Shown here: piece by piece, positions 13,893 to 22,628 of the stretch
Layout: the number at the start of each line of letters is the position of its first letter
Position numbering within the stretch: the first letter of the stretch is position 1
NCBI GenBank assembly: GCA_017442225.1
Contig: JAFSAR010000023.1
Coordinates: forward strand, 1 to 64,000
From: Clostridia bacterium
GTDB lineage: Bacteria; Bacillota; Clostridia; Oscillospirales; Acutalibacteraceae
Direction of reading: 5' to 3'
DNA length: 64,000 nucleotides
Notes under the pieces: model-generated
Database searches by the model: none
What the model was told of the DNA's origin: nothing
What the model saw: the letters and a program-made list of their open reading frames with translations, nothing else
Program-made: the position numbers and the translations under genes

Positions 13893-14045
13893 CTGTGCGA
13901 AATGTTCCACCAGTGGCAAGCTGCCACACCCAATCCGTCTAGGTTTGTGCAAATCTAAGGTTTCCACCACGGGACGTGAGTTCGGGTGCTGTGCGGTATG
14001 CTCCACCAAAAAGATCTTTGGGTATGAATTTGTGCGACCTTTCCG
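13893..14045 (+). repeat. Region with three extra TCCACCA motifs after tRNA-Ala
   Basis: TCCACCA, the 3' end of tRNA-Ala (13843-13849), recurs at 13906-13912, 13963-13969 and 14002-14008. Two of these share the context GCTGTGCGxxATGxTCCACCA. No tRNA body precedes these copies. There is no gene in this stretch. It may hold remnants of repeated recombination at the tRNA end. Confidence 0.4.
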
Positions 14046-14050
14046 TAAAT

Positions 14051-14086
14051 AATAGTTCACTCTTCAGGGTGGGCTATTATTTTTTG
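14051..14086 (+). terminator. Intrinsic terminator-like hairpin
   Basis: AATAGTTCACTC-TTCA-GGGTGGGCTATT followed by ATTTTTT. It may close the transcript from tRNA-Ala. Confidence 0.6.
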
Positions 14087-14097
14087 TTTGATTTTAT

Positions 14098-14215
14098 ATA
14101 GGAATTCTAACAAGGCAGGAGTAAATCGGAAGAAAACAGTCCGGTGTACTGTTTTCTTCCGTGTGCAACGAGCGGAAGCGAGGCGATAGCACACGGTGGT
14201 GTGCGAAAAAATCCC
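14098..14215 (+). mobile_element. T-arm-ended repeat element, copy C
   Basis: The left end ATAGGAATTCTAACAAGG is a degenerate match to copy A. The right part AACGAGCGGAAGCGAGGCGA, TAGCACACGG and GTGCGAAAAAATCCC matches copy A closely, while the middle differs (a CGGAAGAAAACAGT/ACTGTTTTCTTCCG hairpin). No ORF. 14216-14307 beyond it is AT-rich with nothing recognisable. Confidence 0.55.
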
Positions 14216-14307
14216 GTAAAAACTATAGCATATTAAAAAATTTTTAAAAATAACCGTTTATAGAAACAACCCAATAACTTATATTTGAACTAATATATAA
14301 ATTCTTG

Positions 14308-14336
14308 TTGCAAACTTTAACAGTTTAATGTATAAT
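14308..14336 (+). promoter_or_regulatory. Promoter of the TRAP transporter operon
   Basis: TTGCAA, a 17-nt spacer and TATAAT, about 34 nt before the ATG. Confidence 0.75.
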
Positions 14337-14369
14337 AGTATAAATATTTATTTTTAGGAGGAAAAGAAA

Positions 14370-15356
14370 ATGAAAAAGATTCTTTCAGTCTTATTGGTGC
14401 TTGCGCTCTGCTTTTCACTTGTAGCTTGCGGCACAACAGACACATCATCAAAACCATCCGCCAAAAAAACCACAATGACAATGGGTACAGGTAGCCCAAC
14501 AGGTACATATTACGCTTACGGCGGTGTTCTTGGTCAGTATGTTCAAAACAACACCAACATTACCGTTAAGCCAGTATCAACCGGTGGCTCTAAAGACAAC
14601 ATTCAAAGCATTGATTCAGGTGACTATCAGTTAGGTACTGTTCAATCCGACGTTATGGACTATGCTTGGAACGGCACACGTACTTTTGAAGAGGACGGCA
14701 AAATTGATACCTTCCGTACAGTTGCAGGTCTTTATGCCGAAGCTGTTCAGCTTATAACAACCAACCCCGACATCAAATCGGTTGCTGACCTTAAAGACAA
14801 AAAGGTTTCTATTGGCGCTCCGGGTTCAGGCGTATACTTTAACGCAATGGACACCCTTACCGCCGCAGGCCTTACCGAAAAGGATATTAAACCTCAGTAT
14901 CAAAACTTTGACGAAAGTGCTGACGCACTCAAAGACGGCAAAATTGATGCCGCATTTATTGTAGCCGGCGCTCCAACACCTGCTATTACCGAGCTTTGTA
15001 TGACAAATGCTAACACACGTATCGTTCCTATTGACGGTGACGTAGCAGAAAAGCTTATGAAGGATAACACCTTCTATTCCGTATACAAAATTCCTGCAGA
15101 TACCTATGCAAACCAAACCGAAGAAATTCTTACAGTTACCGTTAAAGCTACATTGATTGTAAGTGCTGATGCAAGCGAAGATGATGTTTACAACCTTACC
15201 GCAGCTATATTTAACAACATCGATGCTATTTCAAAAGAACACGCAAAGGGCGCAGAACTTACCCTTGAAAATGCAACCGAGGGCCTTACCGTTCCTTTCC
15301 ACGCAGGCGCCGCTAAATACTTTAAAGAAAAAAATATCGATGTTGCTACTAAATAA
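14370..15356 (+). CDS. TAXI-family TRAP transporter solute-binding lipoprotein
   Basis: 328 residues. The signal peptide ends in a lipobox (LVAC, Cys20). The mature part begins MTMGTGSPTGTYYAYGGVLG, the usual TAXI family start, followed by the STGGSKDNIQSI and LGTVQSDVMDYAW segments of the ligand-binding fold. It is tethered outside the membrane and delivers a substrate to the permease encoded next. The substrate of TAXI systems varies (carboxylates, glutamate) and cannot be read here. AGGAGG precedes the ATG. A hairpin separates it from the permease gene. Confidence 0.92.
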   Translation: MKKILSVLLVLALCFSLVACGTTDTSSKPSAKKTTMTMGTGSPTGTYYAYGGVLGQYVQNNTNITVKPVSTGGSKDNIQSIDSGDYQLGTVQSDVMDYAWNGTRTFEEDGKIDTFRTVAGLYAEAVQLITTNPDIKSVADLKDKKVSIGAPGSGVYFNAMDTLTAAGLTEKDIKPQYQNFDESADALKDGKIDAAFIVAGAPTPAITELCMTNANTRIVPIDGDVAEKLMKDNTFYSVYKIPADTYANQTEEILTVTVKATLIVSADASEDDVYNLTAAIFNNIDAISKEHAKGAELTLENATEGLTVPFHAGAAKYFKEKNIDVATK

Positions 15357-15383
15357 TAATTGATTTAAAAATTTAAAAAGCCA

Positions 15384-15420
15384 ATATAGCTGCGGCTTAA
15401 CGGTCGCAGCTATATGTTTT
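15384..15420 (+). terminator. Attenuating hairpin between binding protein and permease
   Basis: ATATAGCTGCG (15384-15394) pairs with CGCAGCTATAT (15404-15414), followed by GTTTTTT. It is a partial terminator that would make the binding protein more abundant than the permease. Confidence 0.7.
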
Positions 15421-15438
15421 TTGAAAGGAAGTTTAAAC

Positions 15439-17394
15439 TTGTTTTTTTCTAAAAAGAAAAATACCGAAGCTGTAGAAAATATGGATTTAGATGCGGTAAT
15501 GAAAAAGTTTGACCGCGAATCTAATACTCGTGTATGGGAAGGCGTTCCAAAAATCATTATAAACTGCGTTCTCGCCGTATTTTCTCTCTTTTGTATATAT
15601 GTAACATTTTTTGCAACATGGCTTGATACAGTAAGACTTTCAAGCTTTATGGGTTGTATAGTATTTGTTGGTTTTTTGGTGTTCCCTGCTAAAAAAGGTA
15701 TACAAAAAACAAACTCTATGCCTTGGTATGACATTATTTTGCTAATTGTAGGTTCAGGCTCGTTCTTTTACCACACGGCAAATGCCATGACCATTATAAA
15801 TCAAGGCAGCAGATACGAATTGCACCAAATAATCATAGGTATTATAGGTGTGCTTTGTTTGTTAGAGCTTTGTCGCAGATGTGTTGGTATACCGATTATT
15901 ATTGTTGCGTTAGGATTTATTGTTTACGCGCTTGGTTGGGGTCTTACCAATCCTGATATGTGGCGCAGAGTGTCAGTCTTTGTAGGAAAGGTTTTTTACA
16001 CCACTACATCGGGTGTTTTGTCTACCCCTGTTAACACCTGCGCGAAATTTATAGCAATATTTATTATATTTGGCGCATTTCTTGAAAGAACCGGTATTGC
16101 CGATTTCTTTATCAAAATTTCCAACTCAATCGTTGGTAGATTTTCGGGCGGACCTGCAAAGGTTGCCGTTGTGGCAAGCGCGCTCGAGGGTATGGTTTCG
16201 GGCTCTTCGGTTGCAAACACCGTAGGTTCGGGCTCGGTAACAATACCCCTTATGAAAAAAACCGGCTACAAGCCCGAATTTGCAGCAGCCGCTGAAGCAT
16301 CAGCCTCTACGGGCGGTCAAATTATGCCGCCTATTATGGGCGCCGCTGCTTTTTTGATGGCAGAAAACATCGGCGTACCTTATAGCAATCTTGTTGTTCG
16401 CGCAATTTTACCTGCGGTACTTTACTTTTTGGGTGTATTTATCACCGTTCATCTCGAAGCCAAAAAAGAAGGCCTGCGTGGTCTTACTAAAGACGAACTG
16501 CCAAGATTTTTACCCCTTTTAAAGAAGACATACCTTTTATTACCGCTTATCATTCTTATAGCGCTTGTAGGCTCCGGATCGCGCTCTATCGCCTTTGCCG
16601 CAGCTATCGCAATTATTGCGGCTATTGTAGTAGGTATTTTTAACAAAGAAGATCGTATCACACCAAAACGCATCTGGGAAGCATTGGCAGCAGGTGGTCA
16701 GGGTATGATAACCGTAGCAGTTGCATGTGGTGTTGCGGGTATTATTGCCGGCACAATTACAATGACCGGTCTTGCCAATGTGCTTATTAACGGAATTGTA
16801 GCGCTCGCCGGAGATCACGTTATAATCGCGCTTTTCCTTACAATGCTTTGTTGTATTGTTTTGGGTATGGGTGTTCCAACCACTGCAAACTACTGTATTA
16901 TGGCGGCAACCTGTGCGCCGATACTCGTAAAAATGGGTGTTCCCGATATTGCGGCTCACTTCTTCGTTTTCTATTTCGGTATTGTTGCAGACCTGACTCC
17001 GCCTGTTGCATTGGCCGCCTATGCGGGCGCGGCAATTGCCGGAGCAAATCCAATGAAAACGGCACTCACCGCCACGAAACTTGCCATTGGCGCGTTTATA
17101 ATTCCTTATGTATTTGCTCTTAGTCCTGCTATGTTGTTTATAGACACTACCGCCCCCGAGGTTATACTTATTTGCATTACATCGGTTATAGGTATGTTCG
17201 CTGTATCGGCTTCGCTTGAAGGGTATTTGCTGCACCGTATGAAATGGTTTGAAAGAATCGCCAGTCTTGTAGGTGGATTGTTGCTGATATACCCCGGTCT
17301 TAAGACCGACCTTATCGGTCTGGGCATTTTGGCGGCAGTTGTGATTGTGCAGTTGTTGACAAATAAGAAAACAGATACTGTTTTACAAGTATAG
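15439..17394 (+). CDS. TRAP transporter permease, fused 4TM-12TM (DctQM-type) subunit
   Basis: About 651 residues with many membrane helices. The large DctM-like part contains GAFLERTGIADFFIKISNSI, GRFSGGPAKVAV, GSGSVTIPLMKKTGY and ASASTGGQIMPPIMGAAAF, hallmarks of TAXI-type fused permeases. It uses an ion gradient to import the ligand captured by the lipoprotein. TTG at 15439 is chosen because GAAAGGAAG lies 8 nt upstream; an in-frame TTG at 15421 would overlap that site. A bidirectional terminator follows. Confidence 0.92.
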   Translation: MFFSKKKNTEAVENMDLDAVMKKFDRESNTRVWEGVPKIIINCVLAVFSLFCIYVTFFATWLDTVRLSSFMGCIVFVGFLVFPAKKGIQKTNSMPWYDIILLIVGSGSFFYHTANAMTIINQGSRYELHQIIIGIIGVLCLLELCRRCVGIPIIIVALGFIVYALGWGLTNPDMWRRVSVFVGKVFYTTTSGVLSTPVNTCAKFIAIFIIFGAFLERTGIADFFIKISNSIVGRFSGGPAKVAVVASALEGMVSGSSVANTVGSGSVTIPLMKKTGYKPEFAAAAEASASTGGQIMPPIMGAAAFLMAENIGVPYSNLVVRAILPAVLYFLGVFITVHLEAKKEGLRGLTKDELPRFLPLLKKTYLLLPLIILIALVGSGSRSIAFAAAIAIIAAIVVGIFNKEDRITPKRIWEALAAGGQGMITVAVACGVAGIIAGTITMTGLANVLINGIVALAGDHVIIALFLTMLCCIVLGMGVPTTANYCIMAATCAPILVKMGVPDIAAHFFVFYFGIVADLTPPVALAAYAGAAIAGANPMKTALTATKLAIGAFIIPYVFALSPAMLFIDTTAPEVILICITSVIGMFAVSASLEGYLLHRMKWFERIASLVGGLLLIYPGLKTDLIGLGILAAVVIVQLLTNKKTDTVLQV

Positions 17395-17398
17395 ATAA

Positions 17399-17433
17399 AA
17401 AAATAGTGCTTCTCTATGAAGCACTATTTTTTT
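17399..17433. terminator. Bidirectional terminator between TRAP permease and radical SAM gene
   Basis: AAATAGTGCTTC-TCTA-TGAAGCACTATTT followed by TTTT, with an A-run on the other side. It lies between convergent genes. Confidence 0.85.
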
Positions 17434-19078
17434 ATTTTACTAATTTAAAAAGCTTCCCCTTTTTTCTTCCAAAAAAATCTGTCTTTTCGTCTTGTGTAAC
17501 AACAAAAGCCTTGTCTGTTTTATAAAGCAGGGCAAAACTTACATTTTTTCCAAATTGTTCTTTTAATTCGTCTTTTGCTTTTTTGTAAAGCGGGTCCTTT
17601 ATTTTAAGACAGTGAGGGATATCCTTTCCCGCGCCGCTTTCTAGCAAGTCACACACAATTTTTTCACGCAAAATTTCGCTGTCGCATTTATTTTTATAAA
17701 ATTCAAACAGTTTTTCCGCATACGTCGACAGGCTCATCTTGTCTCCGCGTACCGCGTTGCCAAAATCATAAAACACATCAAAAGGCCCTATACCAATTTC
17801 TTGCGTCAGGTAATCAAGCGTCAGCAAAAATCTTCCGCTGTTATAAAGTCGCTCGAGCGCATCCTCGCAGTTTTTAAGCGATAAAATCTCTTCTCGTGTA
17901 AGCCACGGGGTGCTTGTTACCTCATACGGCGGCTTGTCGCTATATTCGCACGGGTATTTATCGCGGTTTTCTCGCATATCAGAGCCGTAAAGCAGCTTTA
18001 AAAATCCCATCTGCAGCATATGTGCGCGCAGATTATAGCCTATGTTAAAACTATTTTTAAAGCTCCCGATATCCTCGCCCGTAAGCCCTGCGATAAGGTC
18101 TATATGAATATGCATATTACCGAAACTCAAAAGCGTTTTAATATTTTTGATTAGCTTTTGAGTATCGGTTTTGCGGTTTATAAGCCGCAGAGTTTCCTCG
18201 TTAAATGATTGCATACCGATTTCAAGCTGAACGGCGCACATGGGCATTTGAGATAAAGCGGTTAGCGTTTCTTCAGTTAAAATATCTCCCGCAATTTCAA
18301 AATGAAAGCAAACGCCCTGCGGTATTTTTGCGCCGTAATTATCTTTTATAAAGCCTAAAATCTCGTTTGCGCGGCGGCTGTTTGCGTTAAAGGTGCGGTC
18401 AACGAATTTAACCGTTTTTGTGCCGCTGTTTGCAAGTAATAAAATGTTTTCTTTTACAATATCTATATCAAAAAATCTGAGTGGAGAGCATCTGCCCGAC
18501 AGACAAAACGCGCAGCGATAGGGGCAGCCACGGCTGGTTTCGATATAACATATTCTACCGCCCAGATTATCGAAAAAATCTTTGCAATAGGGGCTTGGTG
18601 GGGTTAAATTGTATTCGGCTTCGGGCACAGACAAAATGTTACCGTTTTCCCGATACGTAAGCCCATCAACACAGCACAAGTCAACCGATAAATTTATAGC
18701 GTCAACAAGCTTCGGAAAATTAAATTCTCCCTCACCCGACAGCACAAAATCTATAAAATCATACTTTTGTAGCACTTCGCCCGCGCGATAGGCAACCTCG
18801 GGTCCGCCGAGAACAATCTTGCAGTCACATTTTTTCTTTAATTTTTGGCACACGTAAAGCGTCTGTTTTATATTCCAGATATAGCACGAAAAGGCGTAAA
18901 CGTCGGCGGTGTCTATGCTTTGCACAAAAACATCAAGGTCAGCGTTTATTGTGCTCTCGCAAACGTTTGCCGTCACATCGGTTTTTGCAAACTCTCTGAT
19001 GCCAGCCATCAAGCACCAGGGCGAGAGTGACGCGTGAATATATTTTGAATTAAGACAGCCTATTGTAACCTTTAGCAA
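17432..19078 (-). CDS. B12-binding-domain radical SAM protein (DUF4080 type)
   Basis: About 548 residues. The N-terminal 1-170 has a cobalamin-binding-like fold (LGGPEVAYRAGEVL) and the motif GEGEFNFPKL. The radical SAM core has RGCPYRCAFCLSG with the CxxxCxxC cluster ligands. The C-terminus matches DUF4080. Related class B radical SAM enzymes do methylations or other radical chemistry; the substrate is unknown. TTG at 19078 (MLKVTIGCLNSKYIHASL) is preferred because AGGTGG lies upstream; a GTG at 19129 would add 17 atypical residues. It is divergent from the serine dehydratase gene. Confidence 0.8.
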   Translation of the reverse strand: MLKVTIGCLNSKYIHASLSPWCLMAGIREFAKTDVTANVCESTINADLDVFVQSIDTADVYAFSCYIWNIKQTLYVCQKLKKKCDCKIVLGGPEVAYRAGEVLQKYDFIDFVLSGEGEFNFPKLVDAINLSVDLCCVDGLTYRENGNILSVPEAEYNLTPPSPYCKDFFDNLGGRICYIETSRGCPYRCAFCLSGRCSPLRFFDIDIVKENILLLANSGTKTVKFVDRTFNANSRRANEILGFIKDNYGAKIPQGVCFHFEIAGDILTEETLTALSQMPMCAVQLEIGMQSFNEETLRLINRKTDTQKLIKNIKTLLSFGNMHIHIDLIAGLTGEDIGSFKNSFNIGYNLRAHMLQMGFLKLLYGSDMRENRDKYPCEYSDKPPYEVTSTPWLTREEILSLKNCEDALERLYNSGRFLLTLDYLTQEIGIGPFDVFYDFGNAVRGDKMSLSTYAEKLFEFYKNKCDSEILREKIVCDLLESGAGKDIPHCLKIKDPLYKKAKDELKEQFGKNVSFALLYKTDKAFVVTQDEKTDFFGRKKGKLFKLVK

Positions 19079-19139
19079 CCGTTTCACCACCTTTTTACGA
19101 TTATTATACTTTATTTTTTTAAATATCACAACAAAATAA

Positions 19140-19168
19140 TTGCTTGATTCTTTTTATTGTGATATACT
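19140..19168 (+). promoter_or_regulatory. Promoter of the serine dehydratase gene
   Basis: TTGCTT, a 17-nt spacer and TATACT, about 21 nt before the start codon. Confidence 0.6.
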
Positions 19169-19189
19169 GATTTAAAAGGAGGTAATTCT

Positions 19190-20395
19190 ATGTTAGGTAT
19201 GACTTCTATAAAAGAGATTTATAAAATCGGACGTGGTCCGTCAAGCTCGCACACAATAGGTCCTGAGCGCGCTTGTAAAGTATTTAGTGAGCAAAATCCT
19301 GATGCTGATAGCTTTAAAGCAGTTCTTTACGGCTCGCTTGCAAAAACAGGCAAAGGGCACGGCACCGATACGGTCATTGTTAAAACCTTTGCTTCTACAC
19401 CTTGTGAAATTGAATTCAATATAGATGACGATAATATTCCCCACCCTAACACAATGGTGCTTATCGCGTTCAAAAACGGAGTTGAGCTTGCGCGCACACG
19501 AGTTTTTAGTATAGGTGGCGGATATATTGAGTTTGAAAACATGTCACCCGAAAAAATAGAAAATGTTTACCCTCACGATAAGTTTACCGATATCGCCAAC
19601 TATTGTGAAGAACACTCTATAAAGCTTTGGCAATATGCATTGAAATTTGAGGGTGAGGATTTAAAAGAGCATATTGCAATCATTTGGGACGCTATGAAAC
19701 GCTCTATAAAAAACGGACTTAACGACGAGGGAACTTTACCAGGCGGTCTTGAGGTGCAAAAAAAGGCAAAAACATTATACAATAGTCAGCACATCGACGA
19801 AAGCCCCGAAACCCGACAAAACCGTATGGTATGCGCATACGCATTTGCTGTAGGCGAGCAAAATGCTTCGGGCGAGACAATAGTGACAGCCCCCACCTGT
19901 GGCGCGGCGGGTGTGCTACCGGCAACGCTTTATTACCATCAGCAAAAATCGGGCTTTACTGACGAACAAATCTATCATGCGCTGATGACAGCAGGTCTTA
20001 TAGGAAATCTTATAAAAACAAACGCATCCATATCGGGTGCCGAATGTGGTTGTCAGGCAGAGGTCGGTTCGGCTTGCGCAATGGCTTCAGCCGCATTGGC
20101 AGAGCTTTTTGATTTGACTATTGACAAGATTGAGTATGCAGCCGAGATTGCCATAGAGCATCACCTTGGCCTTACCTGTGACCCAATTTGCGGACTTGTA
20201 CAAATACCTTGTATAGAACGCAACGCAGTTGCGGCTATGAGGGCTATAAATGCGGTTAACCTTTCAAGTTTTTTATGGAATTCGCGCAAAATTTCACTTG
20301 ATCGCGTAATACAAACTATGAAAGAAACGGGACTTGACCTGTCGTCAAGATACAAAGAAACCTCCGAAGCGGGACTTGCAAAAATAAAATTGTAA
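19190..20395 (+). CDS. sdaA: L-serine dehydratase, iron-sulfur dependent, single chain
   Basis: 401 residues with both domains fused. The beta-domain signature GRGPSSSHTIGPERA is at residues 14-28. The alpha-domain has APTCGAAGVLP, SGAECGCQAEVGSACAMA and GLTCDPICGLVQIPCIERNA; these cysteines hold the 4Fe-4S cluster in the family. It deaminates serine to pyruvate and ammonia, feeding the fermentation through pyruvate formate-lyase encoded further on. AAAGGAGG precedes the ATG. Some firmicutes split it into SdaAA and SdaAB. Confidence 0.93.
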   Translation: MLGMTSIKEIYKIGRGPSSSHTIGPERACKVFSEQNPDADSFKAVLYGSLAKTGKGHGTDTVIVKTFASTPCEIEFNIDDDNIPHPNTMVLIAFKNGVELARTRVFSIGGGYIEFENMSPEKIENVYPHDKFTDIANYCEEHSIKLWQYALKFEGEDLKEHIAIIWDAMKRSIKNGLNDEGTLPGGLEVQKKAKTLYNSQHIDESPETRQNRMVCAYAFAVGEQNASGETIVTAPTCGAAGVLPATLYYHQQKSGFTDEQIYHALMTAGLIGNLIKTNASISGAECGCQAEVGSACAMASAALAELFDLTIDKIEYAAEIAIEHHLGLTCDPICGLVQIPCIERNAVAAMRAINAVNLSSFLWNSRKISLDRVIQTMKETGLDLSSRYKETSEAGLAKIKL

Positions 20396-20402
20396 AAGAA
20401 AA

Positions 20403-20424
20403 AAGGCACGATAATTCGTGCCTT
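20403..20424. terminator. Bidirectional terminator
   Basis: AAGGCACGA-TAAT-TCGTGCCTT, with A- and T-rich flanks, lies between the convergent serine dehydratase and SGNH hydrolase genes. Confidence 0.75.
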
Positions 20425-20428
20425 AATT

Positions 20429-21472
20429 TTATGCTAATATTTCTTTCAGCTTTTGGCTGTAAACTCTTGCCATACTTGCAAAGCCACAGTCGTTTGGATG
20501 GCAGTTTTCTATGAGTGAAATCTCGGCAACCGAGTCTTCCAGCAAATCGCAACCTTTTATGTAATAGACGTTTTTATCCCCTGCGTCTACTGCATTTTTA
20601 TAGGTTTGCATCATAACGTTTACACGCTCAATTTCTTGGGGAGTAAGATGTTTTTTAGGTCTTGTTGTCATTATTATAGGAAGGTCGGGGTTGGCATCTC
20701 TTATAATCTTAAAAAACTTTTCGTGGGTAGATTTATATTCATCTAAAGTGTTTGCATTGTAATCATAATCATAGCAAAAAGCCGTCATATCAAGAGTTGC
20801 TATATACCGCGCAACCTCTTCTTCACCCTTAGCGCTTCCCGCAAAGCCAAGATTTATAAAATCGACATCAAGTGCGCGTGAAATTTGCGCAGGGTAGGTA
20901 CTGCCAGGTCTGCTGGCGCATCCGCCCTGTGCTATCGATGAGCCGTAAAACACAATCGGCTTAGTAGTTTTATAATCATCGGCAGGTTTTAGTGTGCAAC
21001 CATCTTTTATGCCTATATGTACCTTATGCACGCAAGCATAAAGCGGCATATTTATTGTGTATTCACGCTCACACGGGTCGGGAATATCCACAACGTTTTC
21101 ATATTCGGTGGTGGTATCAAGCGCAGGTACAATAGTGCCATAATAACGCTTATCTGAATATACGTCGCAACCCATAATACCCGTAACCGAAAAAAATGAG
21201 AATTTGCTTTGACCGCTTATTTGTAATTTGAGCGCAATATACGGGCTGTCGGTAACAAAGCGTATTCTACCGCCCGAGGTGTGTGCGTGTAGCCAACGCA
21301 GTCCATCGCTGATAGGCTCAGCTATCGCCTGTGGTATGCGGCGGTAACGATCTCCTTCGCGAAAAACACCATGTATATTAACAGGAGCCTCGTCTATATC
21401 GTAAAAGGTTAAACCCTCACGCTCAATTTTGGTTTCTACCTTCATATTTTTATCGATTTTTGTAAAATCCAT
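20429..21472 (-). CDS. SGNH/GDSL-family hydrolase (paralogue 1)
   Basis: 347 residues. An N-terminal beta-sandwich of about 150 residues contains GIMGCDVYSDKRY, which fits the GxDLY domain. The SGNH domain has block I YGSSIAQGG (nucleophile Ser), block II NLGFAGSAKGEEE and block V HPNDCGF. Such enzymes are esterases or deacetylases for sugars or lipids. No signal peptide, so the substrate is probably intracellular or imported. It is 10 nt after the start-proximal paralogue (21483-22523), with which it aligns along its whole length, so it is a tandem duplication. Confidence 0.85.
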   Translation of the reverse strand: MDFTKIDKNMKVETKIEREGLTFYDIDEAPVNIHGVFREGDRYRRIPQAIAEPISDGLRWLHAHTSGGRIRFVTDSPYIALKLQISGQSKFSFFSVTGIMGCDVYSDKRYYGTIVPALDTTTEYENVVDIPDPCEREYTINMPLYACVHKVHIGIKDGCTLKPADDYKTTKPIVFYGSSIAQGGCASRPGSTYPAQISRALDVDFINLGFAGSAKGEEEVARYIATLDMTAFCYDYDYNANTLDEYKSTHEKFFKIIRDANPDLPIIMTTRPKKHLTPQEIERVNVMMQTYKNAVDAGDKNVYYIKGCDLLEDSVAEISLIENCHPNDCGFASMARVYSQKLKEILA

Positions 21473-21482
21473 ATCGATTCCT

Positions 21483-22523
21483 CTATTTTAAAATTTCTTT
21501 AAGTTTTGCGCCAACAACATTTGCCATGTTAACAAAACCGCTATCGTTAGGATGACCACCGTCTACAAGCGCCGACTCGCGTACCGACGCAATAAGGTCA
21601 GGCCCTTTTATGTAGTAAACATTTTTATCGCCTGCAGCAATAGCGTTGTTGTACGTATCAAGCATAACCTGTAAACGAGCAGTTTCGTCTTCATCGAGGT
21701 AATACTCGGGTCTTGTCATCATAAGAATAGGCAAGTCAGGTTTTCTCTCGCGTATAATTTTAAACATACGCTCGTGGGTGTTTTTGTAATGCTCTAACGT
21801 TGGAGCGTTGTGGTCATAGTCATAAACAAATACGCTCATATCAAGACTTGCTATGTACTCTGCCATTTCGTCTTCGGCGCGAGCGCTGCCCGAAAAGCCA
21901 AGGTTTATAAAATCGGCGTCAAGTTCACGAGAAATTATTGATTGATATGAATTTCCCGGACGGGAAGCGCAGCCACCCTGTGTTATTGAAGAACCGTAAT
22001 ATACTATTGGCTTTTTTATATCGTAATCGGGAGCTTCCTTTAGGATGCTGCCTTCTTTTATGCCTATATACATTTTATCTGTTTCGCTGTAAAGTGGCAT
22101 ATTTATGGTGTATTCACACGCTTCCTCAGAGAGCGTATTTATAACCCCCTCGTATTCATTAGTAACGTTTGTAGGGGGAACGATGGTACCTATATATCTT
22201 GTGCCCGAATACATATCACAACCAATACTTCCCGTAAAAGCAAAGTGTGACATTTTATACGCGCAGTTAAGCTTTATACTAACTGCAATGTATGGGCTAT
22301 TGGTAACAAATCGAACTCTGCCGCCCGCAGAATGTCTGTAAAGGGAAACCACTCTTTCACTAACGCTTTTAGCGGCATCTGTAGGCATACGAACATAATG
22401 CTCTCCCTCGCGGAAAACACCGTATATTTTAAAGGGCGCTTCATCTATATCATAAAAGGTTAATCCTTCGCGTTCTATTTTGGTTTCTACCTTAAAGTTT
22501 TTATCGATTTTTGAAATATCCAT
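21483..22523 (-). CDS. SGNH/GDSL-family hydrolase (paralogue 2)
   Basis: About 346 residues. Same architecture as its neighbour: GSIGCDMYSGTRY in the N-terminal GxDLY-like domain, then YGSSITQGG, NLGFSGSARAEDE and HPNDSGF. ATG at 22523 (MDISKIDKN) is chosen by matching the neighbour's MDFTKIDKN; an upstream in-frame GTG at 22532 is the alternative. The two are probably one transcript. The pair has diverged most in the N-terminal domain, which may give different ligands. Confidence 0.85.
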   Translation of the reverse strand: MDISKIDKNFKVETKIEREGLTFYDIDEAPFKIYGVFREGEHYVRMPTDAAKSVSERVVSLYRHSAGGRVRFVTNSPYIAVSIKLNCAYKMSHFAFTGSIGCDMYSGTRYIGTIVPPTNVTNEYEGVINTLSEEACEYTINMPLYSETDKMYIGIKEGSILKEAPDYDIKKPIVYYGSSITQGGCASRPGNSYQSIISRELDADFINLGFSGSARAEDEMAEYIASLDMSVFVYDYDHNAPTLEHYKNTHERMFKIIRERKPDLPILMMTRPEYYLDEDETARLQVMLDTYNNAIAAGDKNVYYIKGPDLIASVRESALVDGGHPNDSGFVNMANVVGAKLKEILK

Positions 22524-22577
22524 TCTGCTCACCAGCCTTTATACGAATTTTATCACAATGTGATTTAATAATCAATA

Positions 22578-22606
22578 TTGTAATGAAGATATTTTTTTGA
22601 TATAAT
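22578..22606 (+). promoter_or_regulatory. Promoter of rsmE-rsmF
   Basis: TTGTAA, a 17-nt spacer and TATAAT, 22 nt before the ATG. Confidence 0.7.
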
Positions 22607-22628
22607 ACCCTAAAAGGTGGGTTTTGGT

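Noticed and set aside
13381-14060. Several 60-130-codon open frames across the tRNA and repeat region
   Set aside because: They run through tRNA genes and repeat elements on both strands, so they are chance frames.
16540-17235. 231-codon open frame on the minus strand inside the TRAP permease gene
   Set aside because: Complement of a membrane-protein gene with strong codon bias. The protein shows no family and no start signals.
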